DNA of 64,000 nucleotides from Pedobacter insulae. GTDB lineage: Bacteria; Bacteroidota; Bacteroidia; Sphingobacteriales; Sphingobacteriaceae. A model generated the notes under the pieces. That model was not told where the DNA came from and ran no database searches. It saw only the letters and a program-made list of their open reading frames with translations. The position numbers and the translations under genes are program-made. Below, in pieces: positions 55,287-64,000 of this stretch (positions are counted from its first letter, which is position 1; every line of letters begins with the position of its first letter). The stretch covers positions 1 to 64,000 of the forward strand of contig NZ_FOPP01000003.1 of assembly GCF_900113525.1 (NCBI RefSeq), read 5' to 3'.

Positions 55287-55582
55287 TGAAGAATCCGATA
55301 GCAGATTTAAATAAAATATTCGACAGCAGAATAAGACTGGGTGTGATGTCTCTGCTTGCTGTAAATGAAAATGTGAGTTTCAATGAGCTAAAGGAAATGC
55401 TTGCGCTTACAGATGGCAACTTAGCTTCTCATTTAAATACTTTGGAGCAGGCACAATATCTAAACGTCAACAAAGCCTTTGTTGGCCGTAAAACTAGCAC
55501 TACCTACAGCATTACTGCTTTGGGTAAACAATCTTTTAAAATGCATTTAGATGCACTTGAAAAAATGATTAGAACGATATAA
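55286..55582 (+). CDS. Winged-helix transcriptional regulator
   Basis: The 98-residue protein is a single winged-helix domain: IFDSRIRLGVMSLLAVNENVSF, NELKEMLALTDGNLASHLNTL (recognition helix) and VGRKTSTTYSITALGKQSF (wing). It matches the small MarR/ArsR-like family with a DNA-binding helix and no effector domain. It is coupled to the upstream membrane protein, and one copy of the ACTTTG-AAAAA-CAAAGT site lies before each adjacent unit, so it is the best candidate to bind it. Confidence 0.9.
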   Translation: MKNPIADLNKIFDSRIRLGVMSLLAVNENVSFNELKEMLALTDGNLASHLNTLEQAQYLNVNKAFVGRKTSTTYSITALGKQSFKMHLDALEKMIRTI

Positions 55583-55599
55583 TCTTTTTTTACACTTAT

Positions 55600-55616
55600 A
55601 CTTTGAAAAACAAAGT
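55600..55616 (+). promoter_or_regulatory. Operator-like palindrome overlapping a -7 box (copy 2)
   Basis: ACTTTG (55600-55605) and CAAAGT (55611-55616) flank AAAAA, identical to copy 1 at 54628-54644. It is followed by ACTTTTAA as against GCTTTTAA in copy 1. It lies 19 bases before the DUF4153/DUF4173-like gene and 18 bases after the regulator gene. Confidence 0.6.
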
Positions 55617-55634
55617 ACTTTTAAATAAATCAAA

Positions 55635-57209
55635 ATGACATATAAAATCGACAAAAACCTAATCATTGTAATATTAAGTGGTTTACTATTCAATTACTTA
55701 TTTTGGATGGAAAGCCTAGCACTTAATTTATTTTTGTATTCGCTATTTATTCTAACAGTATATCTGTTTACCAAGGATATAAGGAGCAAAAAGTTACTCG
55801 TAATTGCGGCATCGCATTTAATCGCAAGCATACTCGTAGTAATCAATCAATCTGATTTAACAATCCTCACCTGGTATATAAGCCTATTTGTTTTGGTAGG
55901 ATACACTCATTATCCTCAATTAAGGAGTATATGTACAGCCCTGCTAGTCTCAATCTTACAGTTTACTACCGCCCCATTTAGTCTGTTTAAAAAAGTTATT
56001 GAAATTGAAATTGGCAGTGTAACCTTAAGACCTACACTTAAACTAATCAAATACCTAATTTTTCCAACTTTTATATTGTTTCTATTTAGTATAATTTATA
56101 GTATAGCAAATCCAGTTTTCAGTTCCTATCTAACCAACTTTTCTGAGAACATAGCTCAACTCTTTACGCACATTTTTGAGTTTTTCTTTAAAGACATCAA
56201 ATTGGAGCGGATTTTATTTTTGCTATTAGGAATTTTGTTTAGTACAGGTGTATTTATTTGTTTTAAACATGGGCTTGCTAGCATGGAATGCAATTTAAAA
56301 AACCATCTGGTGCGAACCCGTCGTCAAAAAAAAGAATTAACTATATATAGTGAGATCAGCATGCTATTTATCGGAAACTTAAAGAGCAAAAAAATGGCTT
56401 TGAAAACTGAACATACCATTGCGGTTATCTCATTTATTGGCTTAAACACACTCCTTCTTTTTTTGAATGCAATAGACTTTTCCACCTTATGGGTCGGAGA
56501 TATTGGAAGTGTTGATTTTTCACTAGCCCTTCACGGCAGCACAAATGCACTTATTATAAGTATTGTGATGGCAATGTGTGTGATACTTTACTTTTTTAAT
56601 GGAAATTTGAATTTCTATTGCAAGAATAAAACCCTTCGTATTTTAGCTTACTGCTGGATTGTGCAAAATATTTTCTTGGTTTTATCTGTCTTAATCAGAG
56701 ACTATCATTACATCGATATGCATGGTTTAACCTATAAGCGGATAGGGGTGATTGTTTTCTCGTTGCTATGTAGCATTGGTTTGATCACTGTTTACATTAA
56801 AGTAGCAAAGCAAAAAACTTTCTTTTATCTATATAGTATTAACAGCCTAAGTTGGTATGCTTTGCTTATTTTATTCAGCACCATTAATTGGGATGTTTTT
56901 ATTGTGAGCTATAACCTCAAACATAAAAATGCGACAGATTTGGATGTTAATCATCTGATGAGTATGTCTAACAAAACGCTACCGCTGTTATTTGAAAACA
57001 GGGAACTGTTAAAGAAATATCTTTCACCAACAAATGCATCAACCAGTTATTTTTTAGTTAATGCCTTTGAACAGGATTTGGCGCTGAGAGTTGAGATGTT
57101 TGAAAAAGAGTGGAACCGCACAACCTGGCTATCCTGGAATTATAGAGATTGGCAAACTATGCAATACCTTGCTAAAAACAATTTAAGACAAAATAACAGG
57201 AAAAAGTAA
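55635..57209 (+). CDS. DUF4153/DUF4173-like multi-pass membrane protein
   Basis: The 524-residue protein has roughly twelve hydrophobic helices, for example NLIIVILSGLLFNYLFWM, YLIFPTFILFLFSIIYSIA, RILFLLLGILFSTGVFICF and YALLILFSTINWDVFIV. The C-terminal part after YNLKHKNATDLDVNHLMSMS is soluble, with the DL-x(3)-L-x(2)-M pattern and ending in a basic tail. This layout resembles DUF4173/DUF4153 proteins, whose function is unknown. The gene is preceded by the second operator-like palindrome, so it is probably in the regulon of the neighbouring winged-helix protein. Confidence 0.78.
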   Translation: MTYKIDKNLIIVILSGLLFNYLFWMESLALNLFLYSLFILTVYLFTKDIRSKKLLVIAASHLIASILVVINQSDLTILTWYISLFVLVGYTHYPQLRSICTALLVSILQFTTAPFSLFKKVIEIEIGSVTLRPTLKLIKYLIFPTFILFLFSIIYSIANPVFSSYLTNFSENIAQLFTHIFEFFFKDIKLERILFLLLGILFSTGVFICFKHGLASMECNLKNHLVRTRRQKKELTIYSEISMLFIGNLKSKKMALKTEHTIAVISFIGLNTLLLFLNAIDFSTLWVGDIGSVDFSLALHGSTNALIISIVMAMCVILYFFNGNLNFYCKNKTLRILAYCWIVQNIFLVLSVLIRDYHYIDMHGLTYKRIGVIVFSLLCSIGLITVYIKVAKQKTFFYLYSINSLSWYALLILFSTINWDVFIVSYNLKHKNATDLDVNHLMSMSNKTLPLLFENRELLKKYLSPTNASTSYFLVNAFEQDLALRVEMFEKEWNRTTWLSWNYRDWQTMQYLAKNNLRQNNRKK

Positions 57210-57221
57210 GCTCCCCGGTAC

Positions 57222-57251
57222 TTGATACTAAAAAATTAAATTGTAGATTTG
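57222..57251 (+). promoter_or_regulatory. sucC promoter
   Basis: TTG (57222-57224) and TAGATTTG (57244-57251), spaced by 19 bases, fit the Bacteroidota promoter pattern. The TTG-started frame at 57249 would begin inside the -7 box. This favours the ATG at 57270. Confidence 0.65.
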
Positions 57252-57269
57252 AGCAAATTTTTCGAGCAA

Positions 57270-58460
57270 ATGAATATCCACGAATATCAAGGTAAACAAA
57301 TTTTAAAGAGTTTTGGTGTTGCAGTGCAAGAAGGCATTGTTGCTGATACAGTTGATCAAGCTGTTGAGGCCGCTAAGAAGATGAAAACAGACTATAATTC
57401 TGACTGGGTTGTGATTAAAGCACAAATTCATGCAGGTGGACGCGGAAAAGGCGGAGGTGTTAAATTAGCTAAAAACCTGGATGAGGTAAAGCAAAGAGCA
57501 ACCGACATCCTTGGTATGCAATTAATTACCCCACAGACAAGTGCAGAAGGGAAGAAAGTGAATAAAATTTTAGTAGCTCAAGACGTTTACTATCCTGGTG
57601 CTTCTGAAACAAAGGAATTTTACATGAGTGTTTTGTTAAACCGTGCAAATGGCACTAACATCATCATGTATAGTACAGAAGGCGGAATGGATATTGAAGA
57701 AGTTGCTGAGCATACTCCACACTTGATATTCAAAGAAGAAATTGATCCAAAAGTTGGATTACAAGGTTTTCAAGCGAGAAAAATCGCGTTTAACCTTGGT
57801 TTAACCGGTGCTGCGCATAAAGAAATGGTGAAATTTGTATCTGCGTTGTATAAAGCATATGAAAGTACAGATTCTTCTATGTTTGAAATTAACCCGGTAT
57901 TAAAAACAAGCGATGATAAAATTATTGCTGTTGATGCAAAAGTAGATCTTGACGAAAATGCACTATTCCGTCACCCTGATTACGCGGCCATGCGCGATAA
58001 ACTAGAAGAGGATCCGACGGATGTTGAAGCTAGTGAAAGCAATTTAAACTACGTGAAGCTTGATGGGAATGTGGGCTGTATGGTAAACGGGGCTGGATTA
58101 GCGATGGCTACTATGGACATTATTAAAATTGCTGGTGGTGAACCTGCCAATTTCTTAGATGTAGGTGGTACTGCCAATGCCACTACGGTTAAAGCAGGCT
58201 TTAATATAATTTTAAAAGACCCAAATGTGAAAGCTATCTTAATCAATATCTTCGGTGGTATTGTGAGGTGTGACCGCGTTGCACAAGGTGTAATTGATGC
58301 CTACAAAGAAATAGGTAACGTGCCAGTTCCAATTATCTGTCGTTTACAAGGAACAAATGCAGTGGAGGCTAAAAAATTAATTGATGATTCTGGACTTAAA
58401 GTTTATTCTGCTATTGCATTAAAAGATGCTGCAGATTTAGTGACTAAAGTTCTTGCTTAA
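57270..58460 (+). CDS. sucC: Succinyl-CoA ligase (ADP-forming) subunit beta
   Basis: The start is placed at the ATG at 57270 (MNIHEYQGKQILKSFGV), giving 396 residues. It has the ATP-grasp regions VIKAQIHAGGRGKGGGVKLA and ALYKAYESTDSSMFEINPV, and the C-terminal CoA-ligase-like domain GNVGCMVNGAGLAMATMDI and GGTANATTVKAG, ending with an INIFGGIVRCDRVAQGVI segment. It forms succinate and ATP from succinyl-CoA in the TCA cycle. sucD is not adjacent downstream, unlike the sucCD order in E. coli. Confidence 0.97.
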   Translation: MNIHEYQGKQILKSFGVAVQEGIVADTVDQAVEAAKKMKTDYNSDWVVIKAQIHAGGRGKGGGVKLAKNLDEVKQRATDILGMQLITPQTSAEGKKVNKILVAQDVYYPGASETKEFYMSVLLNRANGTNIIMYSTEGGMDIEEVAEHTPHLIFKEEIDPKVGLQGFQARKIAFNLGLTGAAHKEMVKFVSALYKAYESTDSSMFEINPVLKTSDDKIIAVDAKVDLDENALFRHPDYAAMRDKLEEDPTDVEASESNLNYVKLDGNVGCMVNGAGLAMATMDIIKIAGGEPANFLDVGGTANATTVKAGFNIILKDPNVKAILINIFGGIVRCDRVAQGVIDAYKEIGNVPVPIICRLQGTNAVEAKKLIDDSGLKVYSAIALKDAADLVTKVLA

Positions 58461-58474
58461 AAGCAAATAATAAT

Positions 58475-58522
58475 CCTAAACTAAAAAAGCCAGTCGAATT
58501 CGACTGGCTTTTTTAGTTTAGG
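58475..58522. terminator. sucC terminator, 48-base perfect palindrome
   Basis: The 48 bases from 58475 to 58522 read the same on both strands. The central GAATTC is flanked by CCAGTC / GACTGG and runs of A and T, and the outer ends are CCTAAA and TTTAGG. The stem is GC-rich in the middle with T-runs on both strands, so it can terminate in both directions. It lies 14 bases after the sucC stop. Confidence 0.85.
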
Positions 58523-58875
58523 TTGGTTGGTTTTAGTTCTATGTTAGTTAATATTCTGCGATTTTTTAATGACAAGGCTCTAGTCATCCAACTAGAGCCT
58601 TAATCAAACCAAATATAAATGTACTTTTTGTATGAACACCACAAATATATAGATATTATTTAAATTTTCAACACAAAAAACAAAAATTTACACTAAAAAA
58701 TCAATAAACCACTAATTATTTAACACATATTAACAAAACAATATATTTAATACAACAATATATATGAAAAATTAGGTAATAAAATAGATTTTACCAGAAA
58801 AACTCATATAAAAGCGAGATGTAATTACAAAAAATGAAAAAAAAAGAAAAAATTAAAGAAATAATACCTTTTTTT
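58523..58875. other. AT-rich gene-free region with one extra hairpin
   Basis: The stretch is about 353 bases and very AT-rich. It holds one further inverted repeat (58574-58601) and long runs of A and T. No small gene is convincing. The last bases near 58875 adjoin the histidine kinase stop. Confidence 0.6.
58574..58601. terminator. Hairpin, possible terminator of the histidine kinase gene
   Basis: AAGGCTCTAGT (58574-58584) and ACTAGAGCCTT (58591-58601) form a perfect 11-base-pair stem with a six-base loop. On the minus strand it is followed by a mixed T-rich stretch. It is 275 bases beyond the kinase stop, so the link is weak. Confidence 0.4.
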
Positions 58876-60195
58876 CTATAAATCTACCAAATTAAATGAG
58901 AGATAAAAGATTGAACCCTCTCCTAACTTGCTTTCAAACCAAATCTCACCACCCTGCAATTCGGTTAACTCCTTACACAATATTAAACCTACCCCTATGC
59001 CTCTTTCGTTATTAGTACCATAAGTAGAGGCAGCTTTCAACTGAAACAACTTACTTTTTTGGGATTCGTCAATTCCCAAACCATTATCCTGTATCAGGAT
59101 GTGACACTCCTTACCTTTTGGAATTGCTGACACCTTTACTGAACCCATTTTTGACGTAAACTTTATTGCATTATTGACTAAGTTCCTTAACACCAACTCA
59201 AACATATTTCTATCGGCGCTGATACCCAGATCTTCGTCACAAACAATCTCGAATGCTATCCCTTTGTTACCTGCTAGCTGCTTCTCAACGTTCAGCGCCC
59301 CTGTTATAACGTCTTTAACATTTAAAGGGGCTAACGTTGCACGGGAACCTTCCATTTGAGTTTTAGACCACAATAATACATTGGTTAACATATCTGACGT
59401 ATCTTTGGTAATCCCTAACAACTTTTGCTTTAAATCTTTACGTTCTTCCTCCTCTAAATCAGTTACTGAAAGTAACTCTAAATAGCTTTGAATGGAATTA
59501 AGTGGCGTTCTAAGATCGTGTGTAACAATGGAAAAAAGCTTATCTTTTTCTGAGTTCAAACGTTCTAGCTCATCTTTCTGACGTTCAATTGCAAAATTCT
59601 GATCGATTACGGACTTTTTTTCAATATCATAATTCTTCCTCACATAGCTAATGGCATAATAAGTAAGCACAACGGTCACAAAATAAGTAATTGCGAAATC
59701 GATAGTTTTATTTAAGCCATTGTCGTAAACATTTTTCACCAGGGTTGGATATAAATATTCAATAGCTAAAATTGCAAATACCGTTATTAAATTAAGAGAC
59801 ACCCAAATTTTAAGCTGACTTTTTGGAGTAATAGTAACACTCAACAAAAAAGCGAGTGAAAATAATAAAAGATTGGGTCCAAAAATTCCTGAATTAAAAA
59901 AATAGTTGACTATAAAAAGTAGATTGCACACAAAACAGAAAAGCTTAATCCCTATGGCCGACCTTCTTTTAAAACGAGATAGATAATATAGAAATGCGGC
60001 AAAAAAAAGACCGAAAACACAAAGACTTCCAGGCACAATCAACCCGATACTAAAGTTAAAAGGGACTTCAAAACACATGGTGAGAAACGAAATAATGCAA
60101 ACGGTGTTGAAAATCCGCTCCTCTAGTGAAAACAACTTATGATCACCAACTAGCTGCTTTCCGTTAATATGTTTTCCAAAAATTTTCACAGACAA
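58876..60195 (-). CDS. Membrane sensor histidine kinase
   Basis: The 439-residue protein has about six membrane helices in residues 30-185, a coiled linker (NFAIERQKDELERLNSEKDKL), and a HisKA domain with SIVTHDLRTPLNSIQSYLELL (phosphorylated His). The HATPase_c domain has LRNLVNNAIKFTS (N box), IQDNGLGIDES (G1) and GIGVGLILCKEL (G2). No response-regulator domain is fused and no response-regulator gene is adjacent. The sensed signal is unknown. Confidence 0.94.
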   Translation of the reverse strand: MSVKIFGKHINGKQLVGDHKLFSLEERIFNTVCIISFLTMCFEVPFNFSIGLIVPGSLCVFGLFFAAFLYYLSRFKRRSAIGIKLFCFVCNLLFIVNYFFNSGIFGPNLLLFSLAFLLSVTITPKSQLKIWVSLNLITVFAILAIEYLYPTLVKNVYDNGLNKTIDFAITYFVTVVLTYYAISYVRKNYDIEKKSVIDQNFAIERQKDELERLNSEKDKLFSIVTHDLRTPLNSIQSYLELLSVTDLEEEERKDLKQKLLGITKDTSDMLTNVLLWSKTQMEGSRATLAPLNVKDVITGALNVEKQLAGNKGIAFEIVCDEDLGISADRNMFELVLRNLVNNAIKFTSKMGSVKVSAIPKGKECHILIQDNGLGIDESQKSKLFQLKAASTYGTNNERGIGVGLILCKELTELQGGEIWFESKLGEGSIFYLSFNLVDL

Positions 60196-60279
60196 AGTAT
60201 TGATAGATTTAACCTCTACAAACTTAAGTTATAATAATAAATATTATCCTAATTTTCTCATCTTTTAGGTTTAAATCCT

Positions 60280-60287
60280 TATTTTTG
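60280..60287 (+). promoter_or_regulatory. -7 box of the asnS promoter
   Basis: TATTTTTG fits TAnnTTTG, 25 bases before the ATG. No clear TTTG -33 was seen. Confidence 0.45.
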
Positions 60288-60312
60288 ACCCCCTTATAAA
60301 AGCTATTGCAGA

Positions 60313-61749
60313 ATGATAAAGAGAGAAAAAATTAAAGATTTACTGGACACCACAGTATTTAACAAAGAAGTAACTGTTATGGGTTGGGTGCGAACTTTTC
60401 GTAACAATCAATTTATTGCCCTGAATGACGGATCGTGCATGGGAAACATCCAAATTGTAGTCGATTTTACCAATACTCCAGAGGAGTTATTAAAACGTAT
60501 AACTACGGGCGCTGCACTGGCTGTAAAAGGTACTATTGTTGAATCTCTGGGAAAAGGCCAAAAAGTCGATATTAAAGCCTCTTCTATTGAAATACTTGGA
60601 GATAGCAATGCGGAGCAATACCCGTTACAACCTAAGAAACATAGTCTGGAATTTTTAAGAGAGATTGCACATTTGCGTTTCAGAACAAATACATTTAATG
60701 CTGTCTTTAAAGTTCGTCATGCCTTAGCATTTGCCATCCACCAATTTTACAATGAACGGGGCTTTGTCTATATGCATACCCCAGTTGTAACTGCCAGTGA
60801 TGCGGAAGGTGCTGGAGAAATGTTTAAAGTAACTACTTTAGATTTTGATAATACACCGAGAACCGAAGATGGCAAAGTAGATTTTTCGGCCGATTTTTTT
60901 GGCCGAGCTACTAACTTAACGGTATCCGGACAGCTTGAAGGGGAGTTAGCCGCTACAGCTTTTGGTCAAATCTATACATTTGGTCCAACTTTCAGAGCAG
61001 AAAACTCTAATACAACGCGCCACTTAGCAGAGTTTTGGATGATTGAACCCGAGGTTGCTTTTGCAGATCTGGAGGATAACATGCAATTGGCAGAAGATAT
61101 GATGAAATACATCATCAATTATGCTCTAGTTAATTGTAAAGAGGAAATAGCTTTCCTAAATGATCGGCTATTAGATGAAGAAAAACAAAAGCCTCAACAA
61201 GAAAGAAGCGAACTGACTTTGATAGAAAAATTAAACTTCTGTTTAGCAAATGACTTTGAGCGTTTAACTTATACAGAAGCCATACAGATTTTAAAACATT
61301 CTAAGCCTAATCAGAAAAAGCAATTTAAATACCTGATAGACGAATGGGGAGCAGATTTACAATCAGAACATGAGCGTTATCTTGTTGAAAAACACTTTAA
61401 AAAACCTGTTATTTTAACTGACTATCCGAAAGATATCAAATCATTCTACATGCGCATGAATGAAGATGGTAAAACAGTAGCTGCCATGGATGTGCTTTTT
61501 CCGGGTATAGGAGAAATGATTGGCGGCTCACAGCGTGAGGAACGCCTAGATAAATTAACCAAGCGTATGGAAGAAATGGATATACCACAAGACGAACTAT
61601 GGTGGTACTTAGATACGCGGAGATTTGGATCGGTACCTCATGCAGGTTTTGGCCTTGGATTTGAAAGATTAGTGCTTTTTGTAACTGGAATGACCAATAT
61701 TAGAGATGTTATTGCTTTTCCAAGATTCCCAAAAAACGCAGATTTTTAA
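60313..61749 (+). CDS. asnS: Asparaginyl-tRNA synthetase
   Basis: The 478-residue protein is a class IIb synthetase. The N-terminal OB-fold anticodon-binding domain has [20 protein letters not shown]. Motif 2 is [20 protein letters not shown] and motif 3 is [20 protein letters not shown]. The sequence QRIHVFADLE-type features of AspRS are absent and the [11 protein letters not shown] context is AsnRS-like. It charges tRNA-Asn with asparagine. Its stop is 4 bases from the convergent glutamate-synthase-like gene. Confidence 0.96.
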   Translation: MIKREKIKDLLDTTVFNKEVTVMGWVRTFRNNQFIALNDGSCMGNIQIVVDFTNTPEELLKRITTGAALAVKGTIVESLGKGQKVDIKASSIEILGDSNAEQYPLQPKKHSLEFLREIAHLRFRTNTFNAVFKVRHALAFAIHQFYNERGFVYMHTPVVTASDAEGAGEMFKVTTLDFDNTPRTEDGKVDFSADFFGRATNLTVSGQLEGELAATAFGQIYTFGPTFRAENSNTTRHLAEFWMIEPEVAFADLEDNMQLAEDMMKYIINYALVNCKEEIAFLNDRLLDEEKQKPQQERSELTLIEKLNFCLANDFERLTYTEAIQILKHSKPNQKKQFKYLIDEWGADLQSEHERYLVEKHFKKPVILTDYPKDIKSFYMRMNEDGKTVAAMDVLFPGIGEMIGGSQREERLDKLTKRMEEMDIPQDELWWYLDTRRFGSVPHAGFGLGFERLVLFVTGMTNIRDVIAFPRFPKNADF

Positions 61750-61753
61750 ATCA

Positions 61754-63394
61754 TTAGATTTGATGTGAGCTTGCAGCTTGATAATCTACGGCAGAAACTT
61801 TATAGTCAGTCGGCGCGAAACTAGCAGCCGTACTTAACGCCATACCCAGTTCAAATTGTGCCGGGTATGGCGTTTTTAGTAAGCTTCCTTCCGGTATATA
61901 AGGATAAGTTTCAAGATAAGATTGCATCACATTTTGAGTCATTCTGCGGTTTACGTAAGCCCTCGTTAATTGATAAGGGTGACGTAGACCTGCCGCACCC
62001 AAAAGTTCAACCGCACTTTGTACCGTTAAACGGTGAAAATTAAATACCCTTACTGTTTTGTCTTCCACAACCAAGCCTTTCATTAAACTCTCATCCTGCG
62101 TAGCGACCCCTGTAGGACACGTATTACTATTACATTCCAACGCTTGGATACAGCCTAAGGCAAACATCATTCCGCGGGCAGAATTACACAAATCTGCTCC
62201 CAATGCTATATTTTTAACCAAGTCGAAACCCGACGAAACCTTACCCGATGCAATAATTTTGATATGCTTCTTTAAATCAAAACCAGTTAATATATCGTAA
62301 ACAAATGCGACAGCCTCTCTTAAAGGCATCCCCACTGCATTCGAAAACTCCTGTGGTGCAGCACCAGTTCCCCCTTCGCCCCCATCTACTGTAATAAAAT
62401 CAACATAAATACCAGTTTCTACCATTGCTTTGCAAATCGCTAAAAACTCACTTCTGCGACCGATGCATAACTTAAAACCAATGGGTTTGCCTCCAGACAA
62501 ATCTCTCAATCTCTTAACAAAGTCCATCATCTCTATAGGTGTAGAAAATGCCGCATGTGCAGGCGGAGAATTTACATCAAATCCTTCCTTTACTAAACGG
62601 ATCCTTGCTACTTCGGGAGTTACTTTCTTTGCAGGCAACATACCTCCATGCCCGGGTTTAGCGCCCTGAGATAATTTAATTTCGATCATCCTAACGTTTT
62701 CAGCTTTTGAACGCTCCTCAAAGGCTTCATAATTGAAAGACCCATCATGATGCCGGCAACCAAAATAACCTGTTCCAATTTGCCATATCAAATCTCCGCC
62801 CGGACTTGCGTGATAATCACTAATACCTCCTTCGCCGGTATTATGGGCAAAATTCCCCATTTTAGCGCCGCCATTTAAGGCAAGAATTGCGTTCTTACTA
62901 AGCGACCCGAAACTCATGGCCGAAATATTATATATACTTGCCGAATAGGGTTGTTTACAGGCCGGTCCGCCAACCAATACCCTCGGATTGATATCAAGCT
63001 CGTGATGACTAATCGCAACAATGCTATGACTTAGCCACTCATATCCGTTTTCATAAACATCTAATTGCGTTCCAAAGGGAATGGTGTCATTTTCTTTTTT
63101 AGCTCTTTGATAAATGAGCGATCGATTCAAGCGGCTAAAGGGCTTTCCATTTGTATCACTTTCTACAAAATATTGATAAACTTTTGGCCTTAATTCTTCC
63201 ATAAAATAGCGCAGTCGCCCGAAAACAGGATAGTTACGTACAATACTATGTTTAGGCTGGTATAAATCATAAACTCCTAAAAGCACAAAAGGACCTGTAA
63301 AAATAAACGACCACCATAAGGGTGGATACAATAGACCTAGCATAACAGTTAGGGCAACAAGGAAGGCTGCAATAGCAACAAAAGCTTTTCTCAT
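61754..63394 (-). CDS. FMN-binding glutamate-synthase-like protein
   Basis: The 546-residue protein starts with two hydrophobic segments (about 4-45; FVAIAAFLVALTVMLGLLY; PLWWSFIFTGPFVLLGVYDL), which suggests membrane attachment. The rest matches the FMN/glutamate-synthase central domain: SAMSFGSLSKNAILALNGGA, GISDYHASPGGDLIWQIGTG, IKLSQGAKPGHGGMLP, and the cysteine cluster ALECNSNTCPTGVATQ that ligates an iron-sulfur centre in glutamate synthases. The glutaminase and NADPH domains are absent, so true GOGAT activity is unproven. It is divergent from the YrdC-family gene. Confidence 0.9.
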   Translation of the reverse strand: MRKAFVAIAAFLVALTVMLGLLYPPLWWSFIFTGPFVLLGVYDLYQPKHSIVRNYPVFGRLRYFMEELRPKVYQYFVESDTNGKPFSRLNRSLIYQRAKKENDTIPFGTQLDVYENGYEWLSHSIVAISHHELDINPRVLVGGPACKQPYSASIYNISAMSFGSLSKNAILALNGGAKMGNFAHNTGEGGISDYHASPGGDLIWQIGTGYFGCRHHDGSFNYEAFEERSKAENVRMIEIKLSQGAKPGHGGMLPAKKVTPEVARIRLVKEGFDVNSPPAHAAFSTPIEMMDFVKRLRDLSGGKPIGFKLCIGRRSEFLAICKAMVETGIYVDFITVDGGEGGTGAAPQEFSNAVGMPLREAVAFVYDILTGFDLKKHIKIIASGKVSSGFDLVKNIALGADLCNSARGMMFALGCIQALECNSNTCPTGVATQDESLMKGLVVEDKTVRVFNFHRLTVQSAVELLGAAGLRHPYQLTRAYVNRRMTQNVMQSYLETYPYIPEGSLLKTPYPAQFELGMALSTAASFAPTDYKVSAVDYQAASSHQI

Positions 63395-63482
63395 AACTTA
63401 TATTTTGATTCAATATACTCAAAAATCTCTTAGGATATGCGTATAATCTTACGAAACATAAACAAGTAGCAGGCAATTTTGT

Positions 63483-63490
63483 TATTTTTG
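63483..63490 (+). promoter_or_regulatory. -7 box of the YrdC/Sua5-family gene
   Basis: TATTTTTG fits TAnnTTTG and ends 3 bases before the ATG at 63494. Either the mRNA is leaderless or the true start is elsewhere. Confidence 0.45.
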
Positions 63491-63493
63491 AGT

Positions 63494-64000
63494 ATGCTAA
63501 TAAAGATTTATCCTGAAAATCCAAATCCGAGAGCGATTGAGCAGGTTGTAGAAATCCTAAAAAAAGGGGGAATAATTATTTATCCTACTGACACTGTGTA
63601 TGGTTTGGGTTGCGACATTACCAATCAGAAAGCCATTGAGAAAATCTGCCGTATCCGGGGCATCAAGCCAGAGAAGGCTAACTTTTCTTTTATCTGTTCG
63701 GACTTAAGGCATATTTCTGATTTTATCAAACCAATAGACACAACGGTGTTTAGGGTATTAAAAAAAGCATTACCCGGACCGTTTACATTCATTTTTAATG
63801 CAAATAATAACGTACCGAAGCTACTCAGCTCTAATAAGAAAACAGTGGGTATTCGTGTTCCCGATAATGAAATTGCAAGATCAATTGTCGAAGCCCTGGG
63901 AAACCCCATTATTTCTACATCAATTAAAGACGATGATGAGCTGATTGAGTATTCTACAGACCCAGAGCTTATTTACGAGAAGTATCAAGAACTTATTGAC
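63494..64000 (+). CDS. YrdC/Sua5/YciO-family protein, 3' end beyond the window
   Basis: An open frame from the ATG at 63494 runs off the right edge (169 codons seen). It begins [20 protein letters not shown], then has [20 protein letters not shown], the YrdC signature region. Further on it has [15 protein letters not shown] and [20 protein letters not shown], and [19 protein letters not shown]. The shape resembles YciO more than TsaC. The family binds ATP and RNA; TsaC-like members make threonylcarbamoyl-AMP for t6A37 of tRNA. Which role this copy has is open. Confidence 0.88.
   Translation, partial: MLIKIYPENPNPRAIEQVVEILKKGGIIIYPTDTVYGLGCDITNQKAIEKICRIRGIKPEKANFSFICSDLRHISDFIKPIDTTVFRVLKKALPGPFTFIFNANNNVPKLLSSNKKTVGIRVPDNEIARSIVEALGNPIISTSIKDDDELIEYSTDPELIYEKYQELID

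Overview
The window is about 64 kb of a low-GC Bacteroidota chromosome, most likely a Sphingobacteriaceae member close to Pedobacter. The evidence is a SusC/SusD pair with an ECF sigma factor and FecR anti-sigma, TonB-dependent receptors, a type III glutamine synthetase, a short RpoD of about 286 residues, many secreted or lipoprotein products, and repeated promoter -7 boxes of the form TAnnTTTG, typical of the phylum. The species assignment is inference from protein style.

Left part (1-16.7 kb, accessory). The window opens inside a group II intron on the minus strand, whose 5' boundary GTGCG is at 347. Next comes a minus-strand nutrient-uptake and signalling locus: ECF sigma, FecR, SusC with an STN domain, SusD, a TlpA-type thioredoxin protein, two small secreted proteins (one like the N-terminal domain of DsbD) and a small unknown ORF. 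It adjoins a mobilisation block: a TraG/VirD4-type coupling protein, a MobB-type relaxase, a MobA-type accessory protein, an oriT-like hairpin, two small ORFs and a large serine recombinase. The recombinase reading frame runs antisense through the terminator and whole body of a tRNA-His gene. Block and signalling genes are more GC-rich (28-29 of 60 bases in two hand-counted lines) than the core (22 of 60) or the SusC barrel (19 of 60).

Middle part (16.7-43 kb, mostly core). rnhA, a DUF2911 protein, fbp, a YfcE-like phosphodiesterase, a serine hydrolase, trmN6, purL, an asparagine-synthase-like protein without the glutaminase cysteine, tonB, type III glutamine synthetase and purM. An accessory-looking island follows at 32.4-36.8 kb: an S24-type repressor, an unknown protein, a protein with a degenerate nucleotidyltransferase-like segment plus HEPN, a membrane LytTR regulator and a Crp-like domain without HTH. 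Then come a dienelactone hydrolase, an Oar-like TonB-dependent receptor and lpdA.

Right part (43-64 kb, core with repeats). An MBL hydrolase, a metallophosphoesterase lipoprotein with a small barrel-like partner, rpoD, a long GAPDH, a PhzF protein, an aldo/keto reductase, M28 and S41 peptidases, a lolD-led operon with a degenerate HAD protein, a winged-helix/membrane-protein module with a repeated operator-like palindrome, sucC, a membrane histidine kinase, asnS, an FMN-binding glutamate-synthase-like protein and the start of a YrdC/Sua5-family gene cut by the window edge. Four intergenic repeat structures lie between 43.7 and 49.1 kb. No CRISPR array, rRNA or insertion sequence was seen.

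The observations I rate highest are the serine recombinase reading through tRNA-His, three copies of a 13-bp palindrome in and before that gene's operon, the unknown/HEPN pair opposite an S24 repressor, and the paired ACTTTG-AAAAA-CAAAGT sites at a winged-helix regulator module.
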